A stretch of 64,000 nt of DNA from Clostridia bacterium (GTDB taxonomy: Bacteria; Bacillota; Clostridia; Oscillospirales; CAG-272), in NCBI GenBank assembly GCA_017461385.1, contig JAFTXZ010000008.1, positions 1-64,000 on the forward strand, given 5' to 3'. Both the position numbers and the translations under genes were made by a program. Shown here in pieces: positions 36,993 through 46,900 of this stretch. The notes beneath the pieces were generated by a model, which worked only from the letters and a program-made list of their open reading frames with translations, was not told the origin of the DNA and searched no databases. Every line of letters begins with the position of its first letter. The first letter of the stretch is position 1.

Positions 36993-37364
36993 ATGTTAGA
37001 TATTATCATAAACTGCTTAATTGCATTTTTAGTTGGTGGCGCTTTTTGTGTCATAGCACAGGTTTTAATTGATAAAACAAAGTTAACCCCTGCCAGAATA
37101 TTAGTTTTCTATGTTTGCTTAGGCGTTTTTTTAACTGCCATAGGGGCATATTCTCCACTTGTTGATATAGCTGGATGTGGAGCTACTGTGCCTTTAACCG
37201 GATTTGGTTATGCCATTGCCAACGGCGTTAAGACCGCAATAGATGAGCAAGGTCCATTAGGAATATTAACAGGTGGATTAACTGGCACAGCTGGTGGTAT
37301 TACAGCGGCATTATGCTTGGGGCTAGTTGTGTCTCTCATTTTCAAAAGCAAACCAAAGCGTTAA
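36993..37364 (+). CDS. spoVAE: Stage V sporulation protein AE
   Basis: SpoVAE (SpoVAEb type, 123 residues) is a small membrane protein with about four helices. It has the same GCGATVPLTGFGYAIANGV motif seen in SpoVAC, as expected since the two are homologous. It completes the minimal AC-AD-AE set typical of Clostridia, which lack SpoVAA, AB and AF. The start has GAGGAG upstream. Confidence 0.95.
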   Translation: MLDIIINCLIAFLVGGAFCVIAQVLIDKTKLTPARILVFYVCLGVFLTAIGAYSPLVDIAGCGATVPLTGFGYAIANGVKTAIDEQGPLGILTGGLTGTAGGITAALCLGLVVSLIFKSKPKR

Positions 37365-37392
37365 AAAAACAGTGGTTTCCCACTGTTTTTTT
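37363..37392 (+). terminator. Terminator of spoVA (bidirectional)
   Basis: Stem CAGTGG/CCACTG with A- and T-runs; also positioned to end the minus-strand oxidoreductase gene. Confidence 0.8.
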
Positions 37393-37395
37393 GTT

Positions 37396-38379
37396 TTATT
37401 TTTTGCTAACTAATTTAGCTTTTTTCTTAACCATATCAGCAAGTAATACGCTCCTTGCAGAGCTTTCAGGTGTTACTCTGCCAGGCTGCTTGCCAGAAAC
37501 TATACAATCAACAAAATACTGAATTTCCTTAAAATATCCGTCATCATTGCCAACATTTATTCCAAGGTCAACTTCCTCGGTAACAGGTTCTACCTTCTTG
37601 TATTCCTCGCCGTTTACATAAAGAACACCATTGTCAAGCTTTACACAACCGTTTTGGAACACTGCTATAAACTCTGCTTGGAAAGGAACGCTGTAGTTGT
37701 ACCAGGTGCCTTCACAGGTAACAAGTGTTTCCCCATAAATCATAGTTGTAAGGATTGTATCATTCTCTTCCTTTACATAGCGATATGCATCAATCTTGTC
37801 AGGCATTCCAAGAACACTTTGAACAAAATCAAGGTCATGAATTGAAAGGTCAGTTGTTACGCCACCACTAAGCTTTTCATCCATCATCCAGTTATTCCAG
37901 CTCCATCTTGGCATAGCAGAAATACGCTTCATATCTAATCTTATAAGCTTTCCAAGCTCTTTCGATTCAATTTCCTTTTTAAGAACCTCATAAGGTGTCA
38001 TGAATCTTACTACGTGTGCAACCATGAAATTCTTTTTACTAGCCCTTGCAGCATCAGATATTTTCTTAGCATCCTTAGCATTAAGTGTCATTGGCTTTTC
38101 GCAAAGAACGTGGTAATCATTGATAAGCTTTAATGTCATATCCTTATGTAAGTAGCTTGGTGTACAAATGTCAATCATATCAAGCTTTTCATTTTTAAGC
38201 ATCTTTTCAAGGGAGGAATAAATTCTTATATTTTTGTCTCCAACCTTTTTCCTTGCCACATCATCTCTTACATCGCATACAGCAACAAGCTCTGCATCCT
38301 TTACATTTTCATAATTTTGGAAATGGCATCCGCCCATTCCGCCAACACCAACTAGTCCAACCTTAACCTTCTTATCCAT
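37396..38379 (-). CDS. Gfo/Idh/MocA-family oxidoreductase
   Basis: This 327-residue NAD(P)-dependent enzyme acts on sugars or inositols. The N-terminal Rossmann motif is VGVGGMGGCHFQNY (about 9-22), and the family motif CEKPMTLN (about 92-99) follows, with the catalytic Lys. The C-terminal domain includes GGVTTDLSIHDLDFVQ with the conserved Asp and His. Its start overlaps the isomerase gene by 8 nt, with TTGGAGG upstream, so the two proteins are made together and likely act in one sugar-acid pathway. Confidence 0.9.
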   Translation of the reverse strand: MDKKVKVGLVGVGGMGGCHFQNYENVKDAELVAVCDVRDDVARKKVGDKNIRIYSSLEKMLKNEKLDMIDICTPSYLHKDMTLKLINDYHVLCEKPMTLNAKDAKKISDAARASKKNFMVAHVVRFMTPYEVLKKEIESKELGKLIRLDMKRISAMPRWSWNNWMMDEKLSGGVTTDLSIHDLDFVQSVLGMPDKIDAYRYVKEENDTILTTMIYGETLVTCEGTWYNYSVPFQAEFIAVFQNGCVKLDNGVLYVNGEEYKKVEPVTEEVDLGINVGNDDGYFKEIQYFVDCIVSGKQPGRVTPESSARSVLLADMVKKKAKLVSKK

Positions 38380-39190
38380 TTATTATGTCCTCCAAGAATT
38401 TTTTAGCATAAATTATATCCTCAATTTGTTTTTCACCATCGATTTCACGCTCAATTGTTATTGAACCATTATATCCATGGTCAATCAATTTTTTAATTAG
38501 CACTGGAAAATTAGCTCGGCCATCACCTATCCTCTTTTCCTCTCCTAAATAGTCAGGATTTGTAGGATATTCGCCATCCTTAGCATGTACACCTCTTACA
38601 TAGTCGCCAAAAATATCAACTGCATCACAAGGATTTGCCTTTCCGTATAGCAATAAGTTTGCTGGATCTAGGTTAATACCAAGGTTTCCTGTTCCTACAG
38701 CAAGAATTGTTCTCTTTAGTGTGATAGGAGTTTCTTGTCCTGTTTCAAACAATAAATATTGTCCATTTGCCTTACAGTATTCAGCGAGCTCCTTTATTGC
38801 TTCAACAACGCAACGATAGTCATCTGTATTTGGATTTTCTGGAATGAATCCAAAGTGTGTTACCATATCGGTAACTCCCAGCATTTTTGTAAAGTCTGAT
38901 CCTTTTTTGAGGTTTTCAATTCTCATTTTACGGAAGTAAACAGGAACAATACCAAGAGTAATAGGACCTCTTATAAAATCCCAAGTAGCCTCTCCGTCCC
39001 AGCCAACCCAAACAGCGCTAATTTCAAGCCCTGCATCCTTGGTTGCCTCCAAAATCTTTTTTGCATATTCTTCGGTTAGAAACGACTGATTCCAACAGCA
39101 TAGCTGAAAGGATTCAAGTCCATATTTTTTTACGTCCTTAATTTTCTCGACAACATTTTCGCCAAGATGAACCATTGTACCTAATTTCAT
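38372..39190 (-). CDS. Sugar phosphate isomerase/epimerase (TIM-barrel, AP-endonuclease-2 fold)
   Basis: This 272-residue protein shows the xylose-isomerase-like TIM barrel: VTHFGFIPEN, LLFETGQE with the metal Glu (about 153), NLDPANLL, VRGVHAKDGE with metal His, and SITIEREIDGE near the end. The start is the ATG at 39190, 8 nt after GAGG; an ATG 15 nt upstream lacks spacing. It has its own promoter and leads into the oxidoreductase gene. The exact substrate cannot be read; inositol or keto-sugar epimerisation is common in this pairing. Confidence 0.87.
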   Translation of the reverse strand: MKLGTMVHLGENVVEKIKDVKKYGLESFQLCCWNQSFLTEEYAKKILEATKDAGLEISAVWVGWDGEATWDFIRGPITLGIVPVYFRKMRIENLKKGSDFTKMLGVTDMVTHFGFIPENPNTDDYRCVVEAIKELAEYCKANGQYLLFETGQETPITLKRTILAVGTGNLGINLDPANLLLYGKANPCDAVDIFGDYVRGVHAKDGEYPTNPDYLGEEKRIGDGRANFPVLIKKLIDHGYNGSITIEREIDGEKQIEDIIYAKKFLEDIING

Positions 39191-39219
39191 AAGTGTACCT
39201 CGCATATTTTATTACCTTG

Positions 39220-39248
39220 ATTCTAACATAATTACTTATATATTTCAA
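39220..39248 (-). promoter_or_regulatory. σA promoter of the isomerase-oxidoreductase operon
   Basis: TTGAAA (39243-39248), 17-nt spacer ending TGT, TAGAAT (39220-39225) on minus. Confidence 0.6.
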
Positions 39249-39281
39249 GTGGTTTGTCGGTTTTTGTATGCATTTTTTAAT

Positions 39282-39314
39282 AAAAAAGAGAGCCCTTGCT
39301 TGAGCTCTCTTTTT
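39282..39314 (-). terminator. Terminator of the Cys/Asp-repeat gene
   Basis: Stem AGAGAGC/GCTCTCT with a 10-nt loop and flanking A/T-runs, next to the stop at 39318. Confidence 0.75.
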
Positions 39315-39317
39315 GAA

Positions 39318-39773
39318 TTACTTTGTTGTCTTTTTAGATGGCTTATCCTTAAATGCCTTTCCGCATGCAGGACAAATAAGATCATCTGGATCCAACTCGT
39401 TATCGAAGCAAATTGTTTCTGCACAATGTGGGCACATAGCCTCCATATATTCGCAATCGTCGCAATCACAATCACAATCGCAATCGCATTCATCATCACA
39501 ATCACAGTCGCAATCTTCACAATCGCAGTCGCAATCACACTCATCGTCGCAGAGATACTCCTCTACCTCACCGAGATCGTGATCAAGCTCCTCAACGTAA
39601 TCGCCCAATGTAGCTACCTCGTCATCCATATCTGCAACTGTATCACAAATATCAGCCAATAGCTCAATAATAGCGTTCAAAACCTTTCCCTCAGGCTTTG
39701 TGTCGTCAAGCTTCAAGCCGTCAGCAAGTCCTTTGATATATGCACATTTTTCGAGAATATCCATTTCCTTCAT
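39318..39773 (-). CDS. CD1247-type N-terminal domain protein with Cys/Asp repeat and zinc ribbon
   Basis: This 151-residue protein starts at the ATG at 39773, 8 nt after AAAGGA; a TTG just upstream is less likely. Residues 1-65 (EKCAYIKGLADGLKLDD...EGKVLNAIIELLADICDTVADM) match the small helical domain named for C. difficile CD1247. Residues about 74-106 are almost only Asp, Cys and Glu in D-C-D-C steps, coded by a 6-bp DNA repeat. Then MCPHCAE and ICPACGK give four cysteines for a zinc ribbon. A metal-binding or redox role is plausible. Function is unknown. Confidence 0.75.
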   Translation of the reverse strand: MKEMDILEKCAYIKGLADGLKLDDTKPEGKVLNAIIELLADICDTVADMDDEVATLGDYVEELDHDLGEVEEYLCDDECDCDCDCEDCDCDCDDECDCDCDCDCDDCEYMEAMCPHCAETICFDNELDPDDLICPACGKAFKDKPSKKTTK

Positions 39774-39814
39774 TTTCAAATTCCTTTCTTGTTTTGAAAT
39801 TGATTATATAAATT

Positions 39815-39840
39815 TAGAGACCATTTTGTAACGGTCCCTA
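39815..39840 (-). terminator. Weak terminator-like hairpin after efp
   Basis: On minus GGGACC pairs with GGTCTC (one G·U), followed by a weakly T-rich stretch; read-through into the next gene is likely. Confidence 0.35.
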
Positions 39841-39854
39841 AACTTAATACAGAA

Positions 39855-40418
39855 TTACTTATTTACTCTTTCAAGATACTCGCCAGTTCTAGTGTCGATT
39901 CTAATAAGCTCGCCCTCGTTGATAAAGATTGGAACTCTTACAACCGCACCAGTTTCAAGTGTAGCAGCCTTGGTTACGTTAGTAGCTGTATCGCCACGAA
40001 CACCTGGCTCTGTCTCGGTAACCACTAGCTCAACAAATGTTGGAGGCTCAACTGCGAAAATTTCACCCTTGATAGATGAAAGCTTACACATTTCCATTTC
40101 CTTAACAAACTTAAAGTTATCGCCGAGCTTATGACCATCAACTGGAATCATCTCATAGGATTCCATATCCATAAAGTAATATAGATCACCGTCAGAGTAG
40201 CTGTATTGAAGCTCTCTACGCTCTACCTGTACAGTTTCAAACTTCGCTGTTGGGTTGAATGAAGCCTCACGAATAGCGCCTGTTACAACATCTCTATATT
40301 TTGTTCTTACGAACGCTGCACCCTTACCTGGCTTTACATGCTGGAATTCAATTACTTGGTAAACCTTACCTTCCATTTCAAAGGTTACGCCATTTCTGAA
40401 ATCGCCTGCTGTTATCAT
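39855..40418 (-). CDS. efp: Elongation factor P
   Basis: EF-P (187 residues) helps ribosomes make bonds at proline runs. Three β-barrel domains are recognisable: [25 protein letters not shown], then the tip loop PGKGAAF with the lysine at 32 that other bacteria modify, ESYEMI, and the C-terminal [28 protein letters not shown]. Length is standard. Start has AAAGGA upstream. It is encoded close to a peptidase of the aminopeptidase P family, a frequent pairing in Firmicutes. Confidence 0.97.
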   Translation of the reverse strand: MITAGDFRNGVTFEMEGKVYQVIEFQHVKPGKGAAFVRTKYRDVVTGAIREASFNPTAKFETVQVERRELQYSYSDGDLYYFMDMESYEMIPVDGHKLGDNFKFVKEMEMCKLSSIKGEIFAVEPPTFVELVVTETEPGVRGDTATNVTKAATLETGAVVRVPIFINEGELIRIDTRTGEYLERVNK

Positions 40419-40495
40419 ATTATTTTCCTTTTCTTGGCGTTTTTAGTATTTCACGCTATGATCCGCCACAATCATTAGCAAAAATTAACATATTT

Positions 40496-40524
40496 ATTTT
40501 ACAATAAAATACTTGATATTTCAA
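40496..40524 (-). promoter_or_regulatory. σA promoter of efp
   Basis: TTGAAA (40519-40524), 17-nt spacer, TAAAAT (40496-40501) on minus. Confidence 0.6.
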
Positions 40525-40562
40525 TAGGTATTTGAAAGTTTTTTCTTGTTTTTGCAATTTTA

Positions 40563-41627
40563 TCACAATTCTATGAGCTTTTTTGGTGACATTGTGAAGT
40601 TTTTTATGCCTCTTTCCTCTATTGCTACCATATCCTCTATTCTTACACCGTACCTTGAGGGTATGTATATTCCAGGCTCAACCGTAACTACATTACCTAC
40701 CTTAAGTAATCCACTGCTCTTTGGAGATAACGCAGGCTTTTCATGAATCTCTAATCCAACGCTATGTCCAAGGGAGTGTCCAAAATAGCCTTCATAATCT
40801 TCGTATATTATCTTCCTTGCTATGCTGTCTGCCTCTTTGGAATCCAGTCCACCGCTTTCAAGATATTCAAGTGCGCTTAGCTGAGCTCTTAGTACCGTAT
40901 TGTAAAGCTTTTTCATTTCATCATCAGCCTTTCCAATACAAACTGTTCTAGTCATATCAGAATGATATCCATTTACCGTTGCGCCAAAATCCATTGTGAA
41001 AAATCCCTTTTTTAGCTTCACATTCTCAGGCACACCATGAGGCAAAGATGTTTTTTCTGCACTTATTGAGATAGTTTCAAAGCTTTTATCCTCAGCGCCA
41101 TGCTTGCGCATAAAATATTCAAGCTCTGCCGCTACGTCGGTTTCTGTAATATCTGTTGATAGTATGCCCAAAATATGTTCAAATGCCATATCTGTGATTA
41201 TTTGAGCCTTTTCGATCTGCTCAAGCTCCCACGAATCCTTTATTTCACGCATTTCGCCTATCATATTTCCTATTGGCACAAGATTAACATTGACATCGGA
41301 TTTTAGAAGTGAGTGCTCATACAAGCTTAAGGAATAGTCCTCTACTCCTAGCCTTTCTATGCTCTCTTTCTTTAATATTTCACCTAGCCACTCTGTCCTT
41401 TTTCCCTTTGGCTGAATTACAGTGTAGACATTTTTCAAAAGCCTTTCTGCGACTTCTGTATATCTAAAATCCTCAAAGGCATAGGTGTTATCTTTTGTTA
41501 CAAGCAGGACTCCGTCCTCATTATCAAATTTTGTAAAATATCTATGACTTGTTCTAGATGTAAGATAAACACCATCAAGTCCTAGCTTTTCCATTTTTTG
41601 ACGAATAATTTTAATCCTATCCTCCAT
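40563..41627 (-). CDS. Xaa-Pro aminopeptidase family protein (M24)
   Basis: This 354-residue metallopeptidase removes N-terminal residues before proline. An N-terminal creatinase-like domain (about 1-130) leads to the pita-bread M24 domain. Metal ligands are visible: the Asp in FTMDFGATVNGYHSDMTRTV (two Asp), His in GHSLGHSVGLEIHE, Glu in VTVEPGIYIP, and the last Glu in VRIEDMVAIEE. I place the start at 41627, 6 nt after AAGGAG. It is next to efp; both concern proline-containing peptides. Confidence 0.92.
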   Translation of the reverse strand: MEDRIKIIRQKMEKLGLDGVYLTSRTSHRYFTKFDNEDGVLLVTKDNTYAFEDFRYTEVAERLLKNVYTVIQPKGKRTEWLGEILKKESIERLGVEDYSLSLYEHSLLKSDVNVNLVPIGNMIGEMREIKDSWELEQIEKAQIITDMAFEHILGILSTDITETDVAAELEYFMRKHGAEDKSFETISISAEKTSLPHGVPENVKLKKGFFTMDFGATVNGYHSDMTRTVCIGKADDEMKKLYNTVLRAQLSALEYLESGGLDSKEADSIARKIIYEDYEGYFGHSLGHSVGLEIHEKPALSPKSSGLLKVGNVVTVEPGIYIPSRYGVRIEDMVAIEERGIKNFTMSPKKLIEL

Positions 41628-41658
41628 ACGCATCTCCTTGCTAATAAAGTTCTCATTT

Positions 41659-41687
41659 ATTATAGCACACATTTGCTTGCTTATCAA
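41659..41687 (-). promoter_or_regulatory. σA promoter of the Xaa-Pro aminopeptidase gene
   Basis: TTGATA (41682-41687), 17-nt spacer ending TGC, TATAAT (41659-41664) on minus. Confidence 0.7.
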
Positions 41688-41696
41688 GAAATATTG

Positions 41697-41725
41697 TTGA
41701 CAAAAAAATAGATAAGTGATAAAAT
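41697..41725 (+). promoter_or_regulatory. σA promoter of the secreted Cys/His protein gene
   Basis: TTGACA (41697-41702), 17-nt spacer ending TGA, TAAAAT (41720-41725). Confidence 0.7.
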
Positions 41726-41764
41726 TATTAGTAAGAAATTTTATTCTAGGATTAGGGTTTTATA

Positions 41765-43135
41765 ATGATAAATAAAAAAATCACAACAGGAGTTTTTATT
41801 ATTCTCCTTTCTCTTTTGTTTTCAATTTGCATTTTTGCATCTGACCCATGTCAGCACTTAAATGCACCTGAAAATTCTGATTGCTCCGTGTCAGTAGTAT
41901 GCGTTGACTGTGGTAAGGAGCTACATAAAGCAACTAAGCATAGCTTCAGAACAACTAACATTGTTCCTAATGAAAAGGGCGCAATTTATGGATTGACCAG
42001 ATATTCTGCGTGTCAAAACGACGGTTGCTCAGTTACCACAACCGAGGAGCAGTCAGTTTTTGTAAAGCAAATTGGCTATAGTGCAGGCGGAACGTCCATT
42101 ACTGCATCTTATGCCATTGACTTTGAAATTTTGTCCGATTATGCGAATGGCATTAAGGCTTCCTTTGAATATGGCTACGTGGCAGGAAGTAAGTTATATA
42201 TTGGCGATCAATTCCCACTTACTCAAAATGGAAAACCGCTTGATTATGTTTCAAAAACAAAAATAAATAATTATTTCAATGACGTTTACGATTTTAATTT
42301 GATCGGTCTTGACAGAAAGCACCTTGACGTTGAGTTTTTGCTAGCGATATACGTAATTTTCAATAACCAAGCATACTACTTTCAAGGCTCCGAGGTTATT
42401 ACTGCTCCAGATCAGTTCAAGTACGTAACCTTTAATGGATTAAAACAGGATGATGAGGGTTTTGGAAATTTTGACTTTTCTGAAACCGAGGAGTCAGCTG
42501 ACAGATTGAAGCAACAAAACAATTCAAAAAACAACTATAACATCGGTTCATCGTATGATGACGGGACTCTAACTAAATTTGAAAGCACGGCTAATTCTCT
42601 ATCTCTTGGAAGTCTTCTTTTAAGCTTCCCAAATTCTTCTAATTTTATGACCCACTATTTGTCGGGCACTGGTGAGAATTTCACGCTTAATCTAGATGCC
42701 TTTTTCAAGAATGAGATTGCGCTTGCAAACAGAAACGATGACATCAACAACGTGTTAACAGCATGTGAGGCTATAGCTAGTCTAGACTCTACCATTTCCT
42801 TCTATCAAACGACAGAGAGCCTCCACCACAATCTAGAGGGTGATTGGAAATATTGCTTAGGCTCATATTTCACAAGCATTAAGGTTGAAAACTTAACCAT
42901 AACATATAACGCTTATGGAGAAAAGTTTTACTCTGCCACAATTACATACATTGTAAAGGATTTTTACAATTGGAATGAAAATGATCACGGCAAGGTGTTT
43001 AGTTTGATTTCTCCTCATGAGCTTCATCAGCTACACAAGGCAGGAATGGCAAAGGAATTTTTAACCTACGGAGAAAAAACGTACACCCTAAAATGGGCAG
43101 ACGGCATAAGAGCTGAAGAATTAAACCTACAATAA
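41765..43135 (+). CDS. Secreted protein with N-terminal Cys/His repeats, function unknown
   Basis: This 456-residue protein has a signal peptide (about 1-26). Residues 27-95 carry two Cys/His units (CVVCVDCGKELHKATKH-like, and YSACQNDGC), of the kind seen in the two other large exported proteins of this window. The remainder has no family I recognise; it is rich in Asn, Tyr and Ser and looks like extracellular β-structure with some helices. The ribosome site before the ATG is weak (AGGG), so translation may be low. It has its own promoter and terminator. Confidence 0.6.
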   Translation: MINKKITTGVFIILLSLLFSICIFASDPCQHLNAPENSDCSVSVVCVDCGKELHKATKHSFRTTNIVPNEKGAIYGLTRYSACQNDGCSVTTTEEQSVFVKQIGYSAGGTSITASYAIDFEILSDYANGIKASFEYGYVAGSKLYIGDQFPLTQNGKPLDYVSKTKINNYFNDVYDFNLIGLDRKHLDVEFLLAIYVIFNNQAYYFQGSEVITAPDQFKYVTFNGLKQDDEGFGNFDFSETEESADRLKQQNNSKNNYNIGSSYDDGTLTKFESTANSLSLGSLLLSFPNSSNFMTHYLSGTGENFTLNLDAFFKNEIALANRNDDINNVLTACEAIASLDSTISFYQTTESLHHNLEGDWKYCLGSYFTSIKVENLTITYNAYGEKFYSATITYIVKDFYNWNENDHGKVFSLISPHELHQLHKAGMAKEFLTYGEKTYTLKWADGIRAEELNLQ

Positions 43136-43160
43136 AAGAGGGCTGAAACGCCCTCTTTTT
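43134..43160 (+). terminator. Bidirectional terminator
   Basis: Stem GAGGGC/GCCCTC with A- and T-runs between the converging secreted-protein gene and tcdA. Confidence 0.8.
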
Positions 43161-43848
43161 ATTTTATTAAATCCTTTATAACCTCGGAGGCAAGAATAAT
43201 TCCCGCAACCGAAGGGGTGAATGCACAGGATGCTGGCACCCTGTCCCCCTCTTTTCTGTTAGGAACAACAGGCTTTTCGGTTGAATATACAACCTTTAAT
43301 CCTTTAATCCCTCTTTTCCTTAATTCAGTTCTCATTACTCGTGCAAGCGGACATACAGAAGTTTTATAAATATCTGCAACAGAAAAAGAGCATGGATCAA
43401 GCTTATTTCCTGCTCCCATTGATGAAATAATTGGAACTCCTATGCTATCACAAGTGACGCACAATGCGATTTTCGAGCTGACGGTATCAATTGCGTCAAC
43501 TACATAGTCATACTTAGCTAAATCAAAATCGGCTATATTATCCCTTGTTAAAAATACCTTGTAGGTATTGATCTTAATATCAGGATTTATGTCAAGCATC
43601 CTATTTTTCATTACCTCAGTTTTATCTTTTCCAACAGTAGAATGAAGGGCTATAATTTGCCTATTTATATTCGATACAGAAACCACGTCTCCATCAACTA
43701 AATCAATTGTACCTATTCCACTTCTGGCTAAAGCCTCGCAGGTATAGCCACCAACTCCACCTATACCAAAAACAATAACCTTTTTATCTCTCAGTAAATC
43801 AGTTTTTTCTTTGCCGATTAACATTTCAAGTCTTGAAAGCTCTTCCAT
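43159..43848 (-). CDS. tcdA: tRNA threonylcarbamoyladenosine dehydratase (ThiF/E1-like)
   Basis: TcdA (229 residues) cyclises t6A at tRNA position 37 to ct6A using ATP. It has the E1-like nucleotide motif GIGGVGGYTCEALARSGIG (about 28-46), DGDVVSVSNINRQI with the Asp and Arg that hold ATP, and YVVDAIDTV. The family block SSMGAGNKLDP and the C-terminal FTPSVAGIILASEVI are typical of TcdA/YgdL. Start has GAGGTGAT upstream. Confidence 0.93.
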   Translation of the reverse strand: MEELSRLEMLIGKEKTDLLRDKKVIVFGIGGVGGYTCEALARSGIGTIDLVDGDVVSVSNINRQIIALHSTVGKDKTEVMKNRMLDINPDIKINTYKVFLTRDNIADFDLAKYDYVVDAIDTVSSKIALCVTCDSIGVPIISSMGAGNKLDPCSFSVADIYKTSVCPLARVMRTELRKRGIKGLKVVYSTEKPVVPNRKEGDRVPASCAFTPSVAGIILASEVIKDLIK

Positions 43849-43867
43849 TCAAATCACCTCTTTGATA

Positions 43868-43896
43868 ATACTATCACATTATTCAATAAAAATCAA
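43868..43896 (-). promoter_or_regulatory. σA promoter of tcdA
   Basis: TTGATT (43891-43896), 17-nt spacer ending TGA, TAGTAT (43868-43873) on minus. Confidence 0.55.
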
Positions 43897-43903
43897 ATAT
43901 TTA

Positions 43904-43932
43904 TTGCTTTTTTCCGTTGCTTATGCTAAAAT
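43904..43932 (+). promoter_or_regulatory. σA promoter of the α-mannosidase gene
   Basis: TTGCTT (43904-43909), 17-nt spacer ending TGC, TAAAAT (43927-43932). Confidence 0.5.
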
Positions 43933-43962
43933 CCATATTAGTAATACGTTTTGGAGGTCTTT

Positions 43963-46900
43963 ATGAAGCTCATTCAAGAATCATTGAAAAATTTAGGAGT
44001 TGTGCTTGGTAAGCTCAAGGAAAATATTGTTGTTAAATCCTTCCCTGTTGAAGGAGTTACATATAAGCGCTGTGGCTACAAATCCGGCTCAGTTCTTCCC
44101 AACACAGATGATTTTGTTCCATTCAGCAAGGATTCCACTTGGGGATACGAAAGGGATGAACATGCTTGGTTTCATCTAACAGTGAACGTTCCAGAGCTAA
44201 ATGGTGATGAATTCAAGCTATCTATTCGTACAGAAATCGATGGCTGGGATGCGACAAATCCACAGTTTATTGCATACGTTGATGGGCACATTCGTCAAGG
44301 TCTTGACACAAATCACACCTCTCTTTATTTAAGTGGTAAGGACAGCTATGACATTATGCTTTATAGCTACTCAGGTATGGAGGCAAAAAGAACAAATCTC
44401 CACTTATACGCAGATGTAGTTATTGAAAATTTAGACGTTAAGCAATTGTACTACGACGTAAAGGTTCCATACGATGCCCTTTCCTTTCTAAACGAAAATT
44501 CTTATGAATATCACAACATCGTTGCCATCTTGGAAAAGGCTATCACAAAACTTAACATGCTAAAGCTTTCATCTCCTGAATTTTACGAAAGCGTAAAGGA
44601 TGCAGATATGCTTCTCCAAAAGGAATTTTACCAAAAGTTCTGTAAGGATCAGGATGTTAAAACTATCTGTATAGGTCACACCCATATAGATATTGCATGG
44701 CTTTGGACTATTGAGCAAACAAGAGAAAAGGCTCAACGCTCCTTTGCTACAGTTATAGAGCTAATGAAAAGATATCCCGAATACAAATTTATGTCCTCAC
44801 AAGCCATTCTTTACAAAATGGTCAAGGAGGAATGTCCTGAGCTTTACGAGGAAATAAAAGCTATGATAAAGGCAGGTCGTTGGGAGGTCGAGGGTGCAAT
44901 GTGGGTAGAAGCAGATTGCAACCTTTCCAGCGGTGAAAGTCTAGTTCGACAGGTTCAATACGGAAAGAGATTTTTCAAAGAAGAATTTGGTGTTGATTCA
45001 AAGATTCTTTGGTTGCCTGACGTTTTTGGATATGCAGGTGCATTGCCTCAGATTCTCAAAAAAAGTGGCGTAGACTGGTTTGTAACATCTAAAATTGGTT
45101 GGAACGATACAAATACAATGCCCTATGACACCTTTGAATGGAGGGGCATTGACGGAACAGGAATAAACACACACTTCCTTACTGCTCAGGACGAGAAAAA
45201 AGGACGAGTTCCTGAGCGATTCAGCTCATACTGTCCAAGCTCGGATTTAGCTGTAATTGACGGTGCGTGGAATAGATATCAGCAAAAATCTCTCTCAAAC
45301 GAGGCTATCGTTACATTTGGCTTTGGTGATGGTGGCGGTGATCCTACCGACGACATGCTTGAAAAGATAAGAAGAGCCTCCTGTGGTATTCCATATTTGG
45401 CTCAAGCTAAAATTGGAACTGCTACCGAATTCTTCAACAGGCTGGAAAAATCTATTCGTAATAATCCAGAGCTATTGCCTACCTGGAGAGGCGAGCTTTA
45501 TCTTGAATTCCACAGAGGAACATATACCTCTATCGCTAAAAACAAGAGAAATAACAGACAATGTGAGTTTTTGATGCTTGATACAGAGGCTCTTTGTGTT
45601 ATGCTCAACAAATTAAGAAATGACAAATTCCCCAAGAAAGAGCTACACGAGGCTTGGGAAACTGTGCTTACAAATCAATTTCATGATATTATTCCTGGCT
45701 CCTCTATTCCTGAGGTTTACGAAAGATGCGACAAGGAATACAAGGAAATTAAAGAGCTATGCGCTAAATACAGAGAAAATGCTTTTGATTTTGTCGCTAA
45801 TAACACTGAAGATGGATACGCTATATTCAATCCACATTCATTTGCCAATTCCTCTTGTGTAAAAATTGATGGAAAAAGCGTTTTTGTTAAAAATATTCCA
45901 CCCAAGGGCTACAGGATTATCAAGAATTTTGATGCAAAGAATACCATAAGCATTAAAAACAATACCGTATTCACTAAATTTTTCACTGTTAAGCTTGATA
46001 AAAATCTTAACATTTCATCTATTTATGATAAGAAAAATCATCGTGAGGTTATTAAAAGAGGTCATGTGGCAAACAGGTTATTTGTTCTTGAAAACTACCC
46101 TGATCAATATGACACATGGGAGCTTCAGCGCAGTACAAAGGATAAGGAATATAATGTTTCCGAGGCTTACGACGTTTATAATGTGGTTGATGGCTCAAGA
46201 ACTGGTATCCATTACAAAAAGAAGCATTTAGAAAGCGAAATTGAGCAAATTATTTGGTTCTATGAGGATATGCCAAAAATTGATTTCGAAACAAAAATCA
46301 ACTGGTGCCAGCAAAGACAAATTCTAAAGGTATCCTTCCCTGTTGAAATTAATGCTGACATTGCAACATACGAAATTCAATTTGGTAACACACAACGTCC
46401 TACACATACCAACACAAGCTGGGATCAGGCAAAATATGAGGTTTGCGCTCACAAGTATGCTGACTTATCTGAGGGTGATTATGGTGTGAGCCTTATCAAC
46501 GATTGCAAATATGGTCATGATATTCACGATGGTGATATGCGTCTAACACTGCTTACCTCTGCGTGGAATCCTGACAATATGGGCAACTATAACGACCAAG
46601 GCATGCACGAGCTTACATATTCACTTTATCCACACAGCGGAAACGTTGCAAGCAGTGACGTTGTTAAGTATGCTTATGACCTCAATCTACCAATGACAGC
46701 AGTTAAGAGCTGTGGCTCTGGCACTCTTCCATCTGAATATTCTCTTGTAAGCGTTGACAAGGACAATGTAATTGTCGAAACGATTAAAGAGGCTGAGGAT
46801 TCCTGCGAAACAGTTATCAGAATGTATGAATCCAAAAACTCCAGATGCAAGGTAACCCTAAAGCTTGGCTTTGATATAAATGAGGCATATCTTGGTGATT

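Noticed and set aside
39313..39582. 89-codon Ser/Gln-repeat frame on plus opposite the Cys/Asp-repeat gene
   Set aside because: It is the complement of the 6-bp repeat; the minus frame has a ribosome site, domain matches and a terminator.
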